Shown in pieces: positions 46,001 to 56,909 of a stretch of 64,000 nucleotides of DNA. The notes under the pieces are model-generated. The model was not told where the DNA came from. It searched no databases and saw only the letters and a program-made list of their open reading frames with translations. The DNA comes from Viola odorata. Taxonomy: Eukaryota; Streptophyta; Magnoliopsida; Malpighiales; Violaceae. The position numbers and the translations under genes are program-made. The DNA lies in assembly GCA_963691705.1 (NCBI GenBank), contig OY829540.1, positions 50,938,158-51,002,157 of the forward strand. The letters run 5' to 3'. The first letter of the stretch is position 1; each line of letters starts with the position of its first letter.

Positions 46001-47004
46001 TCTCCGATGATGATTTCATTATCCTGTTATTGTATGTTGATGACATGCTTATTGTTGGGAAAAATATTTCCATGATTAACAGGTTAAAGAATCAATTGGG
46101 GGAGTCATTTGCCATGAAAGACATGGGAGCTGCTAATCAGATTCTTGGTATAAGAATCATGCGTGATAGGAAGGAGAAGAAACTTTGGCTGTCACAGGAA
46201 CACTATGTTAAAAGAGTGCTACAGAAGTTCCAGATGGAAAATGCTAAGGCGGTAAGCACTCCTCTTGCCACTCATTTTAAATTGAGTGCTAAACAGAGTC
46301 CTTCAAATGAAGCTGAGAGACTAGATATGCAACGGGTTCCTTATGCGTCTGCTGTGGGTAGTTTGATGTATGCAATGGTGTGTACAAGACCAGATATTGC
46401 ACATGCTGTTGGTACAGTCAGTAGATTTCTGTCAAATCCAGGTAGAGAGCATTGGAATGCTGTGAAATGGATTTTGAGGTATCTTTGTGGTACTGCTAGT
46501 TTGAGGCTTTGTTTTGGAGGTGATGATCCTATCCTTGTGGGCTATACTGATTCTGATATGGCTGGAGACATTGATTCTAGAAAGTCCACTTCGGGCTACT
46601 TGATTAAGTTTGCAGGGGGAGCTGTGGCATGGCAATCTAGATTGCAAAAGTGTGTTGCATTGTCCACTACTGAGGCAGAGTTCATTGCCATTACAGAAGC
46701 TTGCAAGGAGTTGCTTTGGTTGAAGAAATTATTGCAGGAGCTTGGTTTTGTCCAGGACAAATACATGCTATTTTGTGATAGTCAGAGTGCAATTCATCTT
46801 GGTAAGAATTCAACTTTCCATTCTAGATCCAAACATATTGATGTGAGGTATCATTGGATACGTGATGCATTGGATGCTAGGTTGTTGGAATTAGCCAAAG
46901 TTCATACAGATGATAATGGTGCTGATATGATGACTAAGGCATTACCGAGATGCAAGTTTGAAACTTGTTGTGAGATCGCCGGTTTGGCGATCATCTCCAC
47001 ATAG
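43009..47004 (+). CDS. Copia Gag-Pol polyprotein, 1331 aa, uninterrupted
   Basis: The ATG at 43009 is used (a second ATG follows directly). Order: UBN2-type gag ([17 protein letters not shown], residues 13-29), CCHC knuckle [14 protein letters not shown] (from residue 232), protease WVIDSAAT (about 296-303), integrase zinc region from about 425, integrase catalytic D488, D551 and E586, reverse transcriptase with YVDD (from residue 1009) and RNase H ([14 protein letters not shown] on, about 1176-1320). The features fit the Tork group of copia, with moderate certainty. One oddity: in the integrase zinc finger the first Cys of the final C-x2-C pair is replaced by Tyr ([10 protein letters not shown]). 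Otherwise the frame looks capable of function. Confidence 0.93.
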   Translation: MMEANTNRMLSLNGTNYHLWKGKMKDLLFVKKLHLPVFSTEMPESMTEAAWHFEHQQVCGFIRQYVDDNVYNHIANEEHAASLWKKIESLYASKSGSNKLYLLNSLMNLRYKDGTSISDHLNDFQGLLDQLSGMGIKFDDEVLGLWLLNTLPDSWETFRVSISNSASDGVVSLQNVKGSVLNEEMRRKAQGTSSHSEVLVTENRGRNQKKEQKGGRDKSRSKSKSRYKNVECHYCHKKGHIQKNCFQWKRERKDNNGKQKEKDQDGDDRVSAATCDDLVILRDHDLVNLVSDESMWVIDSAATLHVTPRKEFFTSYTSGDFGVLKMGNDGVAKVVGIGDVCLQTNMGVQLLLRGVKHAPDVRFNLISVQMLDDGGYDNHFGSGKWKLTRGNLVVARGEKVSKLYWTKALVAKDSVNAMDMKASLWHRRLSHISEKGLNCLAKKDVLPGLKSAELEKYSHCMAGKQTRVSFKKHPPSKKSELLELVHSDVCGPLKVKSFGGALYFVTFIDDCSRKLWVYALKTKDQVLEKFKQFQVLVERQSGKKLKCIRSDNGGEYCGPFDSYCKQQGIRHEKTPPKTPQLNGLAERMNRTLIERVRCMLSEAKLPKHFWGEALYTAMHVINLSPAVALNAEVPDKVWFGKNVKYDHLRVFGCKAFVHVPKDERSKLDAKTRQCIFIGYGEDEFGYRLYDPVENKLVRSRDVKFMEDQTIEDIDKMEKTTPEKDSSLSDIDPVQTPNHDLDAAENNIQNGEQHDYVGDQQFGDALDVPIDDSEEEHDPEPPQVQPRRSTRQRKPSTRYPSDEYVTLTDGGEPECFHEAMESQEKKKWLDAMQDEMKSLHDNHTFDLVKLPKGKKALENRWIYRVKQESISASPRYKARLVVKGFRQRKGVDFNEIFSPVVKMSSIRTVLSLAATLDLEVEQMDVKTAFLHGDLEEEIYMKQPDGFHVEGKEDYVCRLRKSLYGLKQAPRQWYKKFESVMSEQGYKKTTSDHCVFVKKFSDDDFIILLLYVDDMLIVGKNISMINRLKNQLGESFAMKDMGAANQILGIRIMRDRKEKKLWLSQEHYVKRVLQKFQMENAKAVSTPLATHFKLSAKQSPSNEAERLDMQRVPYASAVGSLMYAMVCTRPDIAHAVGTVSRFLSNPGREHWNAVKWILRYLCGTASLRLCFGGDDPILVGYTDSDMAGDIDSRKSTSGYLIKFAGGAVAWQSRLQKCVALSTTEAEFIAITEACKELLWLKKLLQELGFVQDKYMLFCDSQSAIHLGKNSTFHSRSKHIDVRYHWIRDALDARLLELAKVHTDDNGADMMTKALPRCKFETCCEIAGLAIIST

Positions 47005-47020
47005 TTGTGAGGGGGAGATA

Positions 47021-47490
47021 TGTTGGGTTTGGGCTCCCAACATATGTGGAGAGAAGCCCAATATGCAAGCCCACTAGTCCCTCATCTTATTCTCTAAATT
47101 AGGGTAAGAAGGTAGCAGCTCATTCAAGCAAAAACAGAAACAAGAGAAAGAGAGAAAAGAGAGGAGAAGAGAGAAAACAGATTCGTTCATCTCTGCGCAG
47201 CCGTGGGAGATTCATCGCTGTGCCTTCGTTCACCGTCAGATCGGGCTGAAATTTAGACAGCAGGTTCAAGACATCCGGTTCTTCAATCTGACCGGTTGGA
47301 TTGGTGAGACGATATCTGAGCAGGAGGAATCGAGTCCCGCAAGTAGCTGCTGGAAATCTGGTTTTGTGTTCTTCCTTTGGTTCTCTAGTTTCATACTTCT
47401 TGTTGGTTGTTTGCCTAGTTGTTGAGCACGATTTGTGCAGTGATTTGAGACACTCTTGTACCCTGATTTTGATCATAGTGGAGCTTGATT
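47021..47490 (+). repeat. 3' LTR of the young copia element (truncated)
   Basis: Matches the 5' LTR from its first base to GAGCTTGATT, then switches to TBL exon 2 sequence. The last ~190 bp of the LTR are missing. Confidence 0.88.
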
Positions 47491-48142
47491 TTGTCCATTC
47501 CCTTCATCCAAAACGAAGCTGACCCATTCTAACCATTCTCCCCCTCTCTATATTATCAGAATTCAGGTACAGTTCTCTTCTGTTGCTTTTGCTTTCAGTG
47601 ACCAAATTATATGACAAAGTTTTGCTTGATTCTTGGAGGAAAAGTGACAAACTTTGTTTGGAACTCCCTAGAGTCTTAACTTCAATTTTACTAATCTCAT
47701 TTAAGCTTTGTCGATGAACTTTTCTTTTATTATGTTGTTCCTTGTAGTTTGCTGGTATAGATAATTGTGTATGGTAATTAATTTAGGAGTATAATACTAC
47801 GATTGAGTTTTGCTGGACACCATTTTTAGTTGAATCAAATTCAAACCATCCGTGGAAACACAGCATATCAGACCGGATAGTCGCTCTCGAGTCAATTGAG
47901 AAGCATGGGGAGAAGTGGAAAGGGGTAGATTACATCATCTTCAACTCATATGTATGGTGGTTGAACTCCCCTAAGATGAAAGTCTTGTGAGTGAAACAAA
48001 TTTTAGGTCATCTTGTTTAAAACGGAGGAGAATGTGAATTATGAAACTGACATGTTTGCATATGGCATTGATGGATATGGAACTAGACGGATGATAGTTG
48101 ATAATGGATTCGACGAATATGATGAGATCGAACGTCCGGCGG

Positions 48143-48884
48143 GCTTTTATGGGAGTAATCAAATCTGGGGCCCAATTTGTCCAATTATTGAAACCTTTGG
48201 GGCCTGTCTGTGTTTTTCCCTAAAAAATATCAATAAAAATATCTAATGCATAGCTTTATCGTCTATGCATTGTTGAATACTACAAAGTAGATAATTCTTT
48301 TACGTTGGTCAATTTTTCAGATTAACTTGAGTCTAAGTTGAACATTTTTTTATATCAAATCAATAATTATTAATATTATATTAATATTATACTCCTCCTA
48401 TTTTAAAAAATAACTTGAATAATTATCATTTTTATCATTTTCAATGTATTGAAAAAAAATTAATATTGATTAAATATACATAAAAAATATAGATCAATTA
48501 TTTTTTAATTATAATAAAAATTATTTGAGCATCATTTATTTGAGAACGAACAAATTAAATATATTTGAAACCAGTTAAATTGGAACTTACAGGAGTCATG
48601 GGTCAATTTTCATTGTCAGATGCCAATAATATGTAAAGATTAGAGTCATTGATGAAAAAAGAAAAGAAAAGAAAAGAGGAGATGGCTACCTCGGCGGAAT
48701 TCACAAGTTTTGTTTTATGTTTATTCTTTGTGCTGCAGTCTCACATGCATATACAGATAGCAGTTGTTAGGAACTGAAAAAGGGAAAAAGCAACTCTCTT
48801 TTTTGTCGCTTTTCCGTGCTCCATCTTCATTTTTGTCTCTTGGGTTTCTACAATTCATCCATAGATAGTTGCAATATTCAAGCA
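48143..48884. other. Region between the TBL copies
   Basis: AT-rich, no ORF of note. It should include the promoter and 5' leader of the intact TBL gene; no TATA box is assigned. Confidence 0.4.
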
Positions 48885-51306
48885 ATGAAAGTTTCAAAAA
48901 GATTGAATTTTAGATGGGCCAGCTGGTGCAAAATAGTGATACTTTTGTTGATGCTCCTTCTTCTCTTCAAAAACTTCATGCACATCCAGAAATTGTTTGC
49001 AGTAACAGACTCATCAGTTTTGTTATCAGATGGATCTGGAATGCATAAAAAAGGTGATGAGGTTGTCGTTTTACCTCCAAAGGAGTGTGACCTTTTCACA
49101 GGAGATTGGGTTTTTGACAATCTAACTCATCCTTTGTACAGAGAAGAAGAATGCCAGTTCCTGTCTAGGCAAGTCACTTGTATCAAGAATGGAAGGCAAG
49201 ATTCTTTATATCAGAATTGGAGATGGCAACCCAGAGACTGTTCTTTGCCCAAGTTAGTAACTTTATGCTTCTTTGCTTTCAAAGTTTCAACCTTTTCACC
49301 ATTTTTGGCCAATTAAAGTTTAGTTAGGGACAAGGAATGTTAGTATCTGAATTAAAGATGGCAACCAAGAAATTGTTCTTTGCCCAAGTTAGTAACTTTA
49401 TGCTTCTATGCTTTCAAAATTTCAATCTTTTTACCCTTTTGGTCAACAAAAGTTTAGTTTAGGGGCAATAAATGTTAGTATCTGAATTAAAGATGGCAAA
49501 CAAGAAACTGTTCTTTGTTGATCAAGTTTCTAACTTACTTGTTTCTATGCCTTCAAACCTTTTCTTTATCATAAATGGAAGTTTAGTTTAGGGGTAGGGA
49601 AGCAAACTTTTTGGCTGCCACTGTTTGTTTTCTCTTTACTTGTGTAGTAGGAAGCAAGAAAGTAATTCGTTAATTTTGTGTTCTTGTTAATTTGGATTGA
49701 TTATAAGGTTGAAGCCCAAATTGTTGCTCGAGAAGCTCCAAGGGAAGAAGGTTATGTTCGTTGGAGATTCGCTGAATAGGAACCAGTGGGAATCCATGGT
49801 TTGCCTTGTTCAATCTGCTGTCCCTTCCACCAAAATGAGTTTGACAGATTCTGGCTCTGTTTCTATTCTCAGGATTCAGGTACATTCTTCTATTGCTTTC
49901 ACTTTAATCGACCAAACTACATGCGCATAGTCTTGCTTGATTAGTGGAAAAGTGACAAAGATTGGACCTTTTTTTTGGGAATCTTTGTCTGCATATTCTG
50001 ATGATGATCTTTCAAGCTCCTTAGTCCACGAGTATAAAGTAGGTGGAATCGTGTGAGGCATACCTTTTTTCCTTTCCTTTTCTTGGGAACTAACTAGCAT
50101 CCTTGTTCTGGACAAAGACCGGACAAAGAACCAGTGATCATTTCTGTGTAAAAGTTGGCAAGTGCAGTTTACTTTTCATAAAAAAAGCACTGCATTCACT
50201 AATTATATGCAAATCCAGGGATTTAAGTTTGGTGGAGTATACATTTTGCCTTAATGTTCTCATTTAAGTGTCAATAATCGAGTAAAGTTACTTACATTGT
50301 TCATCATCACTCATGGATTTAATGTTAAAGATAGCTAATGCAGTTGTTTTTGTTAATTGAACTAGGGCTATAACACTACGATCGAGTATTACTGGGCACC
50401 ATTCTTAGTTGAATCAAATTCTGACCATCCATGGAAGCACAGCACATTAGACCGCATAATTGCAGCCGAATCTATTGAGAAACATGGAGAGAACTGGAAA
50501 GGGGGAGATTACCTTATCTTTAACACATACATATGGTGGTTGAACACTCCTAATATGAAAGTCTTGTAAGTGAAAACTTTTTAGGTTCCCTTGTTTAAGA
50601 CAAAAACAGAATGGTTATGAAGTTGACATGTTTTGCATACGCCATTCATTAAAATGGACCAGACGCAGGAGAGTGGATAATGGATCTGACGAATATGATG
50701 AGATCGAACGGGCAATAGCGTATGAAAGGACATTGAGGACATGGGCTAAGTATGTTGATGAAAATGTGAATCCTAACTTCACTTCTGTCTACTTTGTTGG
50801 CCCCTCTCCTCTTCATATCAAGTATGTACTAATTCTATTGTGTAATTGATTAATGTTTACTATCCCATAACAATGTTGTGGAGCAATTACAACTGTTTGT
50901 ATCCATTTTGATGGTATATTACAGCATGTGATGTTCTTTTTCTGCAAAATGTAACAGGAGTTTGGATTGGAACAATCCTGATGGGATTAAGTGTGCTAAG
51001 GCGACCACCCCAGTTCTCAACATGACAACACCATTGAACGTAGGGACGGATCGAAGGCTACTCGTTATCGCTTCGAAGGTGATTCAATCCATGAAAGTTC
51101 CTGTTTACTTGCTGAACATTACTACCCTCTCAGAGTACAGAAAAGATGCACATACCTCGATTCACACCACGCGTCAGGGCAAGCTGCTTACTGCTGAGCA
51201 GAAAGGCAACCCAGCAATTTTTGCAGATTGTATCCATTGGTGTTTGCCTGGGTTACCTGATACTTGGAATGAACTTATTTATACACACATTCTTTCTGGA
51301 TTTTGA
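48885..51306 (+). CDS. TRICHOME BIREFRINGENCE-LIKE protein (TBL3/31-like), wall polysaccharide O-acetyltransferase
   Basis: Five exons join in frame to 413 residues: 48885-49252, 49708-49879, 50366-50565, 50669-50821 and 50958-51306, all with GT-AG introns. Start MKVSKRLNF is followed by one membrane anchor (about residues 15-36, [13 protein letters not shown]), as expected of a Golgi type II protein. The PMR5N block follows ([32 protein letters not shown]), then the GDS motif ([15 protein letters not shown]) and near the C-terminus [16 protein letters not shown] with the DxxH motif. In known TBLs the GDS Ser and the DxxH Asp/His form the catalytic triad that moves acetyl groups onto xylan or other polymers. 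Length and motif set are normal. An upstream in-frame ATG at 48816 would only add residues before the anchor. Resemblance is closest to TBL3/TBL31; substrate is inferred. Confidence 0.92.
49253..49560 (+). repeat. Tandem copies of the exon 1 end inside intron 1
   Basis: The last bases of exon 1 plus donor (GATGGCAACCCAGAGACTG, TTCTTTGCCCAAGTTAGTAAC) recur in worn form at about 49355-49396 and 49490-49535, each followed by similar intron sequence; period about 130 bp. Intron 1 of the dead paralogue holds a similar worn copy near 42060-42095. Confidence 0.75.
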
Positions 51307-52379
51307 ATTGTTTCTGAAGTGTTAATGTCATTCTAATTAAAGTTTTCATAGATAATTCACTAGTTATTAGTTAATCACAGATTTAATTACCATATTGTTT
51401 GCTGGAAAAAGAAAAGATTTCCCTATATTTGTACCATTGCTTGTTGATAATCTTTATAAATATAAAAACTATGTGGTGAAAGTTTGCATTAAAACTTGAT
51501 AGGAAGCCACCTAAAATCCATGAATTCCTACGACTATGTCATTTGTCATTTTTAAATTCCTAATATTTTGACATGTGACATATAATGATTTTAATTTTAA
51601 TTTTTCACTCAATTAATGTATTAGATAACATAAAACCTTTTGGTGTGTTCGATTAAATTATATATTTATTTATTAATTTTAATGCAATTTATGCTATATA
51701 ACTTTAAAATTTTCCCTTGCACTATTAAATTAATTTGCATAATTAATCTATTTAATTTACTACAATTTATTATGGCATTTGAAAAAGTTGATGTTAAAGA
51801 ATTTGAAAGGTTTTTTTTTTGACAAAAAAAATTTAAAAAGTTAAGTGCTTTCAAATTGTTCATTTTATTTATAAAAATAATGAGAAGTGTCTTCAATTCA
51901 TTATGCAACTCAAGGTCGGTTGTATTTTTATTTATTTTAGTTTCAATTCATTGTATTTAATTATCAAAATAATTATGTATTATGTAAAATATTACTGTAC
52001 ATATTTTACGAAATTAATGAATATTTGATTGTTTATACCGTGTTATAAAATTCAAGTGAGAAAATCTATCTTTGATCAGGATTATCTTTACCTCTCACTT
52101 ATGATCTCTTACTATAAATAACCCTTCATGGGCAGAACACATTTAAGAGAGACTCAACAAGCTCATTCCCCTAAATTCATTACCCACTCTACGCAACCTT
52201 GTACCCTTGAGATTTACATGCTTAACATGTTTGTAAATTATCTCTATCATCGCTTCCAAAGTGATAACTTATTTGGTGGAGTGCTAATACCAAAAACATA
52301 TTCCGACCTTTTGCAGAATTTTTATCCAAAGGCGTGCTTAGCGCGACCGTTTGCTATGGGAATTTTTTTACCTATCCTA
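51307..52379. other. Intergenic DNA after the TBL gene
   Basis: AT-rich. A TATAAATAA box near 52111 precedes an ORF (52128-52439) that has no recognised motif and runs into the MITE at 52380, so it is probably not a gene. The stretch may be a worn LTR fragment. Confidence 0.4.
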
Positions 52380-52609
52380 CTCCGTCCCATATTAATCGTC
52401 GCTCACTTTTTGGACACGCATATTAAAAAGGTCAGGTAACTCACTATTTGACCCCAAAAAAATTCATAATTTTTTTTCGAACGTACGTTAATCCTTAATG
52501 TATGTCCGAGAAAAAATTCAGAATAAAATTGTCTCAAATAGTAAGTCATCCGACCTCTTTAATATGCGTGTCTAAAAAATCAGCGACGATTAATATGAAA
52601 CGAAAGAAG
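52380..52609. mobile_element. Stowaway-like MITE (same family as 672-892)
   Basis: Begins CTCCGTCCCATATTAATCG, ends with the inverse, and TA flanks both sides (52378-52379 and 52610-52611). The inverted arms (CACGCATATTAAAAAGGTC, GTAACTCAC) match those of the element at 672-892. Length 230 bp. It could form a long hairpin. Confidence 0.83.
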
Positions 52610-52611
52610 TA

Positions 52612-53225
52612 TCACTCTATCTCAAAATTATCACTTGTTTAGCTAAATAACTGAAGTAAATTCTTTTTTCTACCCTGACACAATTCTGGAGAAAATGCAA
52701 TTAGACTATGTTTATAGTGGATAAACTGCAATGAGTAATTTTAAATTTTATATTATTTAATATAATTAATTCATCAAAACTATTTATTAAAAAAATTAAT
52801 TTTTTTTGGGTTTACACTATAGGATGAATTTAATTTACATAGTTAATTAACTTTATATAAGTACCGGTGATGATACGAGTCATGGAATATAAAAAATAGC
52901 AAAATTCACAATATAAGTATGATTAGGATTATTTTGTTTTGTTTGCAAATGCTATTGCATGGGTTCTTTACCAAAAAAAAAAAAAAAACCTTTGCAATGA
53001 GTCATCATCATTAGCTTCCTCGCAAATCAAAAAGAAAAGAAAAGCCAATTAATTAAGTAAACATGCAAATATAATCCTTTCCACATCTGAAAATCAGTGC
53101 ATTTTATGGCGTTTAATTGAAAAAATATACCAAGTTTTAAACCTTTTTAAAACAGCTAAATTAATTAAGTATGCATGCTCATTGCTCACACGTGTAAAAA
53201 CGCCCAGCTGGGAACTTGGCTTTTT
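52612..53225. other. Upstream region of the RRM gene
   Basis: AT-rich, no ORF. A short A run lies at 52973-52987. The likely transcribed leader of the downstream gene starts somewhere near 53230. Confidence 0.4.
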
Positions 53226-54093
53226 TAACTAGTTCGTTTCCTCGTCAGTTTCAACTTATTGGAAGCTACCACCACAACTAATCCCACCGACTCTTCCCTC
53301 CTTCCGCTTTCACTGATCTCTCGCCATCCTCCTCATCGTCATCATCGTCAGGTATGCAATTTCTCAATCGACACTAAATTGTGTCGTTTCCCTTATATGG
53401 TTATTGCTCCCTCCGTGTCTTCTACCATTTCCATCAAAAAGAAGAAGCTGGAATTTTTGGTTCTTTAATCAGTATATTGCATGTGGGCTTTTGCCCTATA
53501 TCCAGATTCCAATGTGTTTGCCACTTGTATTCTTTTTTACTTTTGATTTGTATATTCAAGAGAAGGAATCAAGAATGTTCACAGTTCAAGCCTAACTTTT
53601 TAGATTTGAAGTCATTACGTATACCTATAAAGAACTAATCTTTGAGTTTTTCTTTTTCCTAAATTTCGATTTTTTTAGTGATTTAGTGTTTCTTGGATTC
53701 TATTTATGTGTGTTTGGCTTTTAATTTGTGTGTATATAAAGGGTTTGATATGGTGAGGGAGGGACCACTGAAGGTTATGGACATTAGGGTGTGGAGATAG
53801 AATATGAAGATAATGCATAGTCTCATTCTGACATTTCCCCAAAAAAAATTAAAAAATTAAAAATAAAAGCAATGATTTTTATGTGCAAACAAAAATAGGT
53901 TGGTAATGGTAATGGGATTATCTGTGCATGTTGTTGGAGTGAGCAATGAGGATTGATGTCTAATTTTCTAGAAGCTCAAGAAATTATTGTTGTTGCTGAG
54001 AATAGATAGACTCTTGAAGTTTTATTTATATACTGCTCTCTGTCCAGCCAGGTTTGCTCACATTTAGCTTTTGAAGTGTAAGAGTTCAAGAAA
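53226..54093 (+). other. Probable 5' UTR with a leader intron for the RRM gene
   Basis: Sequence near 53270-53350 (CATCCTCCTCATCG, CATCATCGTCAG followed by GTATGC) has the look of a plant 5' UTR exon ending in a donor. A likely acceptor is ATTTAG at about 54062-54067, before the ATG at 54094. The intron would be about 0.7 kb. This is inferred from splice-site likeness only. Confidence 0.5.
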
Positions 54094-56909
54094 ATGTATC
54101 CGGGTGGTTATACTGCTGAAGTCACAAGCTTATCTCCCAAGGCAACGGAGAAGGATGTGTATGATTTTTTCTGTCATTGTGGAGCCATTGAGCATCTTGA
54201 AGTCATCAGGTATGAATCATCTGCTCTTAATCATTTTCCACATGAATTTGGCGATTTATTGTCAGTGTAATATCCATCAGAGTGTTGGAGTCATGATTAT
54301 GTTTTGAATTGTTAGCCTATTCACTTGGTGAACTGATTAATCAATGTGTCTTTCGTAAATGTCAAGAGCAATGATGTCCTTGTCTGATTTCATTTCTCAC
54401 TTTTAACCATGTGTGATACTCTCGATTCTACTAATCAGGATTCAGAAAGTGATACCAGCATTAAAGGAAGTGACTTTTTCCTACTACTAAAATGGAAACA
54501 GAACTCCTTCATTCCCTATTGATTCATCTTGTAAAATCTTTTCTGGTGCTCTTCGTTATAATGAATCCTGTCTTGATCTCAGTTTTGAGCTGTCACCACA
54601 AGATTTAGATTGTAGAGCATCCATTACACTCAAAAGAATGTTCCTACATTCCTAACTTATCATTGCTTTCTCTAGTTTTTTTTATTAATGACTGCTTTGT
54701 TTATGAAAACAGATCAGGGGAATATGCATGTACTGCGTATGTGACATTCAAAGATGGCTATGCTCTCCAAACTGCAATCCTGCTCAGTGTAAGTTGTCGT
54801 TCACACTATGAATAATAAATCAGTATCATTGTCGTATAATGAAAAGATTTGAGATGCAATATTTTTCAGAAGTTTCCTGGCTCCCAGAATCCATATCTTT
54901 ATCTGAATATTGACAACAATAATAGCATGAATTGATTTTATGCTTCAAAGTGCATCCACTCTGTTATTTTTGAATCATACTTTCAAGCTTCTTGCATATG
55001 GTGCCAACTATGGCTGCAAGTGTGTTTTGGGTGCACAAGAGGTCACTGCTGTTTCTTTATGTCTAATGTTTTAGAATCCTCATCCTGGAGAATGATTTGA
55101 TTTTTTTCAATCTTCAGTACCAAGACACTGGCCGTTATTTTAGGTTACCTTAAGCATTGTATCCTCTGGTCAGTTCCACTACACTTGATTGTGAAGATGA
55201 GTAATGGTATAGAAAGTGCAGTTTCTCAAACTAACTTTTAGCAGCTTGCTACGTCTGAACGCAATATGCTTTGAAATACCTCTAACAAGGCCCAACCTAT
55301 ACTTGTTCCTTCATAAATTTGTGTTAACAAATTTCTCCTTCTGCCTAGAATTAAGTGTTTAGGCATAATATCTCAGTTTGTATTTTTCCATGTATTCCAT
55401 TTTCAAGAATAACACCAACAAATCAGAATTGCTATACTTCTTCATTAATATGTTCAATGAAAACCCTCAGTCTCCATCTCCACTTCCTTTTTCTTGATAC
55501 AATCATTTTCCCTTTATAAATTATTGATTATATGGATCTCAAACACTTAAATCCATTTGTGTTTAAACCACTCCCCACGGTAACATTGGAAACATTGGAA
55601 ATATGTTAACTATATTCAGTTTTGGACGGTTCAGTTTTGCTCTGTTTCTGTAATAAATGTGTTGAATCATCACAATGTCCCGACTAATGTCGTTAAAGTT
55701 TGCATGTGAATTATATCTACAGAATCAAGGCGGATGAATAGCTATTGCAGTTTGTTGGGTTAATTCTCCTCTAATCTTGTCTTGTGATAATTTTCATTTT
55801 TAGGGAGCAATAATTGCTGATCAACGTGTCTGCATAACACATTGGGGATCATATATGGATGAACCTGATCCTTGGAGCAGATCTGCATGGACTGCCAAAG
55901 ACAGTACCACCTCGCAGGTATGCATCGTTATCTCTTACTTATGATTGTTGGATAGAAGCTCTTCCCAATGCCTCATTTCCTTTTCCTATTTAAGCACTGG
56001 TTTGAGTCTTAAACTTGAAATTTGAACATTACAGTTTTGTCTGATTTTAAAATATTCAGTAATTGATCTGTCCAGTGTACTGGAAGTGTATCCTGGTTAA
56101 TTCTTCCTGGGCTATTATGATCAGCAATTTGGTCCAAATTTCTTAACAAAGTTATCATAAGTAAACCTTGAGGCTCATCACACACAAACCAAAAGTTGAA
56201 ATGCATCCCCACAATGGCAAGAGTTACAGTTAAATCCTGAAACTCTGATAACCATAGCATCTAGTTGTCCCAGATCTCGCACATAGTCTTGGATTGCATG
56301 CATTTTTGTATTCTTGTTATATCTTATTGGGAATACGGTAATGTACTTAATACTTCACTTACTAAGTAATAACGACAGCATTCTTATATTTCTGATTGAA
56401 CTTTGATTAGTACTTTCCTTTTGAGTTGTATCTTCTCTATTCATGGGCAGGACACTCATGTGAACCAGTTTGTTTCTTCCCCTGGAGAAGCAGTAACTCT
56501 TGCACAGGAAGTTGTCAAAACAATGTTAGCCAAGGGCTACGTTCTGGGGAAAGATGCATTGGTCATGGCTAAAGCTTTTGATGCATCCCATCAAGTATCT
56601 GCTACCGCTGCAGCCAAGGTTGCTGAACTTAGCGGTAGAATAGGGCTCACTGACACGTTATGCGCTAGCATGGAAACTGTTAAATCCGTGGATGAGAAGT
56701 ACCATGTGTCTGAAGTCACCAAGACAGCTGTGATAGTTACTGGGACAGCAGCTGTTGCTGCAGCCACTTTTGCGGGGAAAACAGCGGTAGCAGCTGGGAC
56801 TGCTGTAGTCAATAGTGCTTACTTTTCCAAAGGTTGTCTTTGGGTTTCAGATGCTTTGACACGCGCAGCCCAAGCCACGGCTGATTTCGGTAACAAGCCT
56901 AGCTCATAA
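54094..56909 (+). CDS. RRM-domain protein, BPA1-like (binding partner of ACD11 family)
   Basis: Four coding exons join exactly: 54094-54209, 54713-54788, 55804-55917 and 56451-56909, giving 254 residues. The RRM is at about residues 6-75 (YTAEVTSLSPKATEKDVYDFF to LLSGAIIADQRVCI). The rest is the family-specific C-terminal part (AQEVVKTMLAKGYVLGKDALVMAKAFDASHQ, given here in pieces: VVKTMLAKGYVLGKDA, then AKAFDASHQVSA) followed by an Ala-rich stretch. In Arabidopsis, BPA1 binds ACD11, a ceramide-1-phosphate transfer protein, and relatives affect cell death and reactive oxygen defence. That role is family knowledge, not shown here. Splice sites are canonical and no break is seen. Confidence 0.9.

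Larger units (their letters stand above)
42302..47490 (+). mobile_element. Young Ty1/copia retrotransposon with intact polyprotein
   Basis: The 5' LTR is 42302-42963 (TGTTGGG...CCCATCA), followed three bases later by TGGTAGCGGAGC (42967), a primer-binding-site-like sequence. The 3' LTR starts at 47021 after the polypurine tract GAGGGGGAGATA but is cut at 47490, where TBL sequence resumes. Over the shared 470 bp the LTRs differ by one substitution and a 2-bp indel by eye. No target duplication remains because the right end was deleted. Recent insertion, then a deletion at its right border. Confidence 0.9.
41524..48142 (+). pseudogene. TBL-family (DUF231) O-acetyltransferase pseudogene
   Basis: Exon 1 (41524-41888) encodes a membrane anchor ([17 protein letters not shown]) and the PMR5N block ([39 protein letters not shown]). 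Exon 2 starts at 42203 and includes VMFVGDS (the GDS motif), but one extra T near 42268 shifts the frame. A copia element then cuts in at 42302. Worn exon 2 sequence resumes at 47491-47566, exon 3 is 47787-47986 (200 bp, same size as in the neighbour gene) and exon 4 survives only to about 48142. The exon with the DxxH motif is missing. It is a tandem duplicate of the intact gene at 48885. Confidence 0.9.

Noticed and set aside
50566..50599. A very short intron ending at the TTTTTAG near 50584-50590 in the intact TBL gene
   Set aside because: It would be about 20 bp, too short for a plant intron, and adds residues absent from the family; the CAG at 50666-50668 gives a 103-bp intron and restores the expected protein.
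52128..52439. 103-codon ORF after a TATA-like box
   Set aside because: Its 3' part lies inside the Stowaway-like MITE at 52380-52609, and the rest shows no domain.
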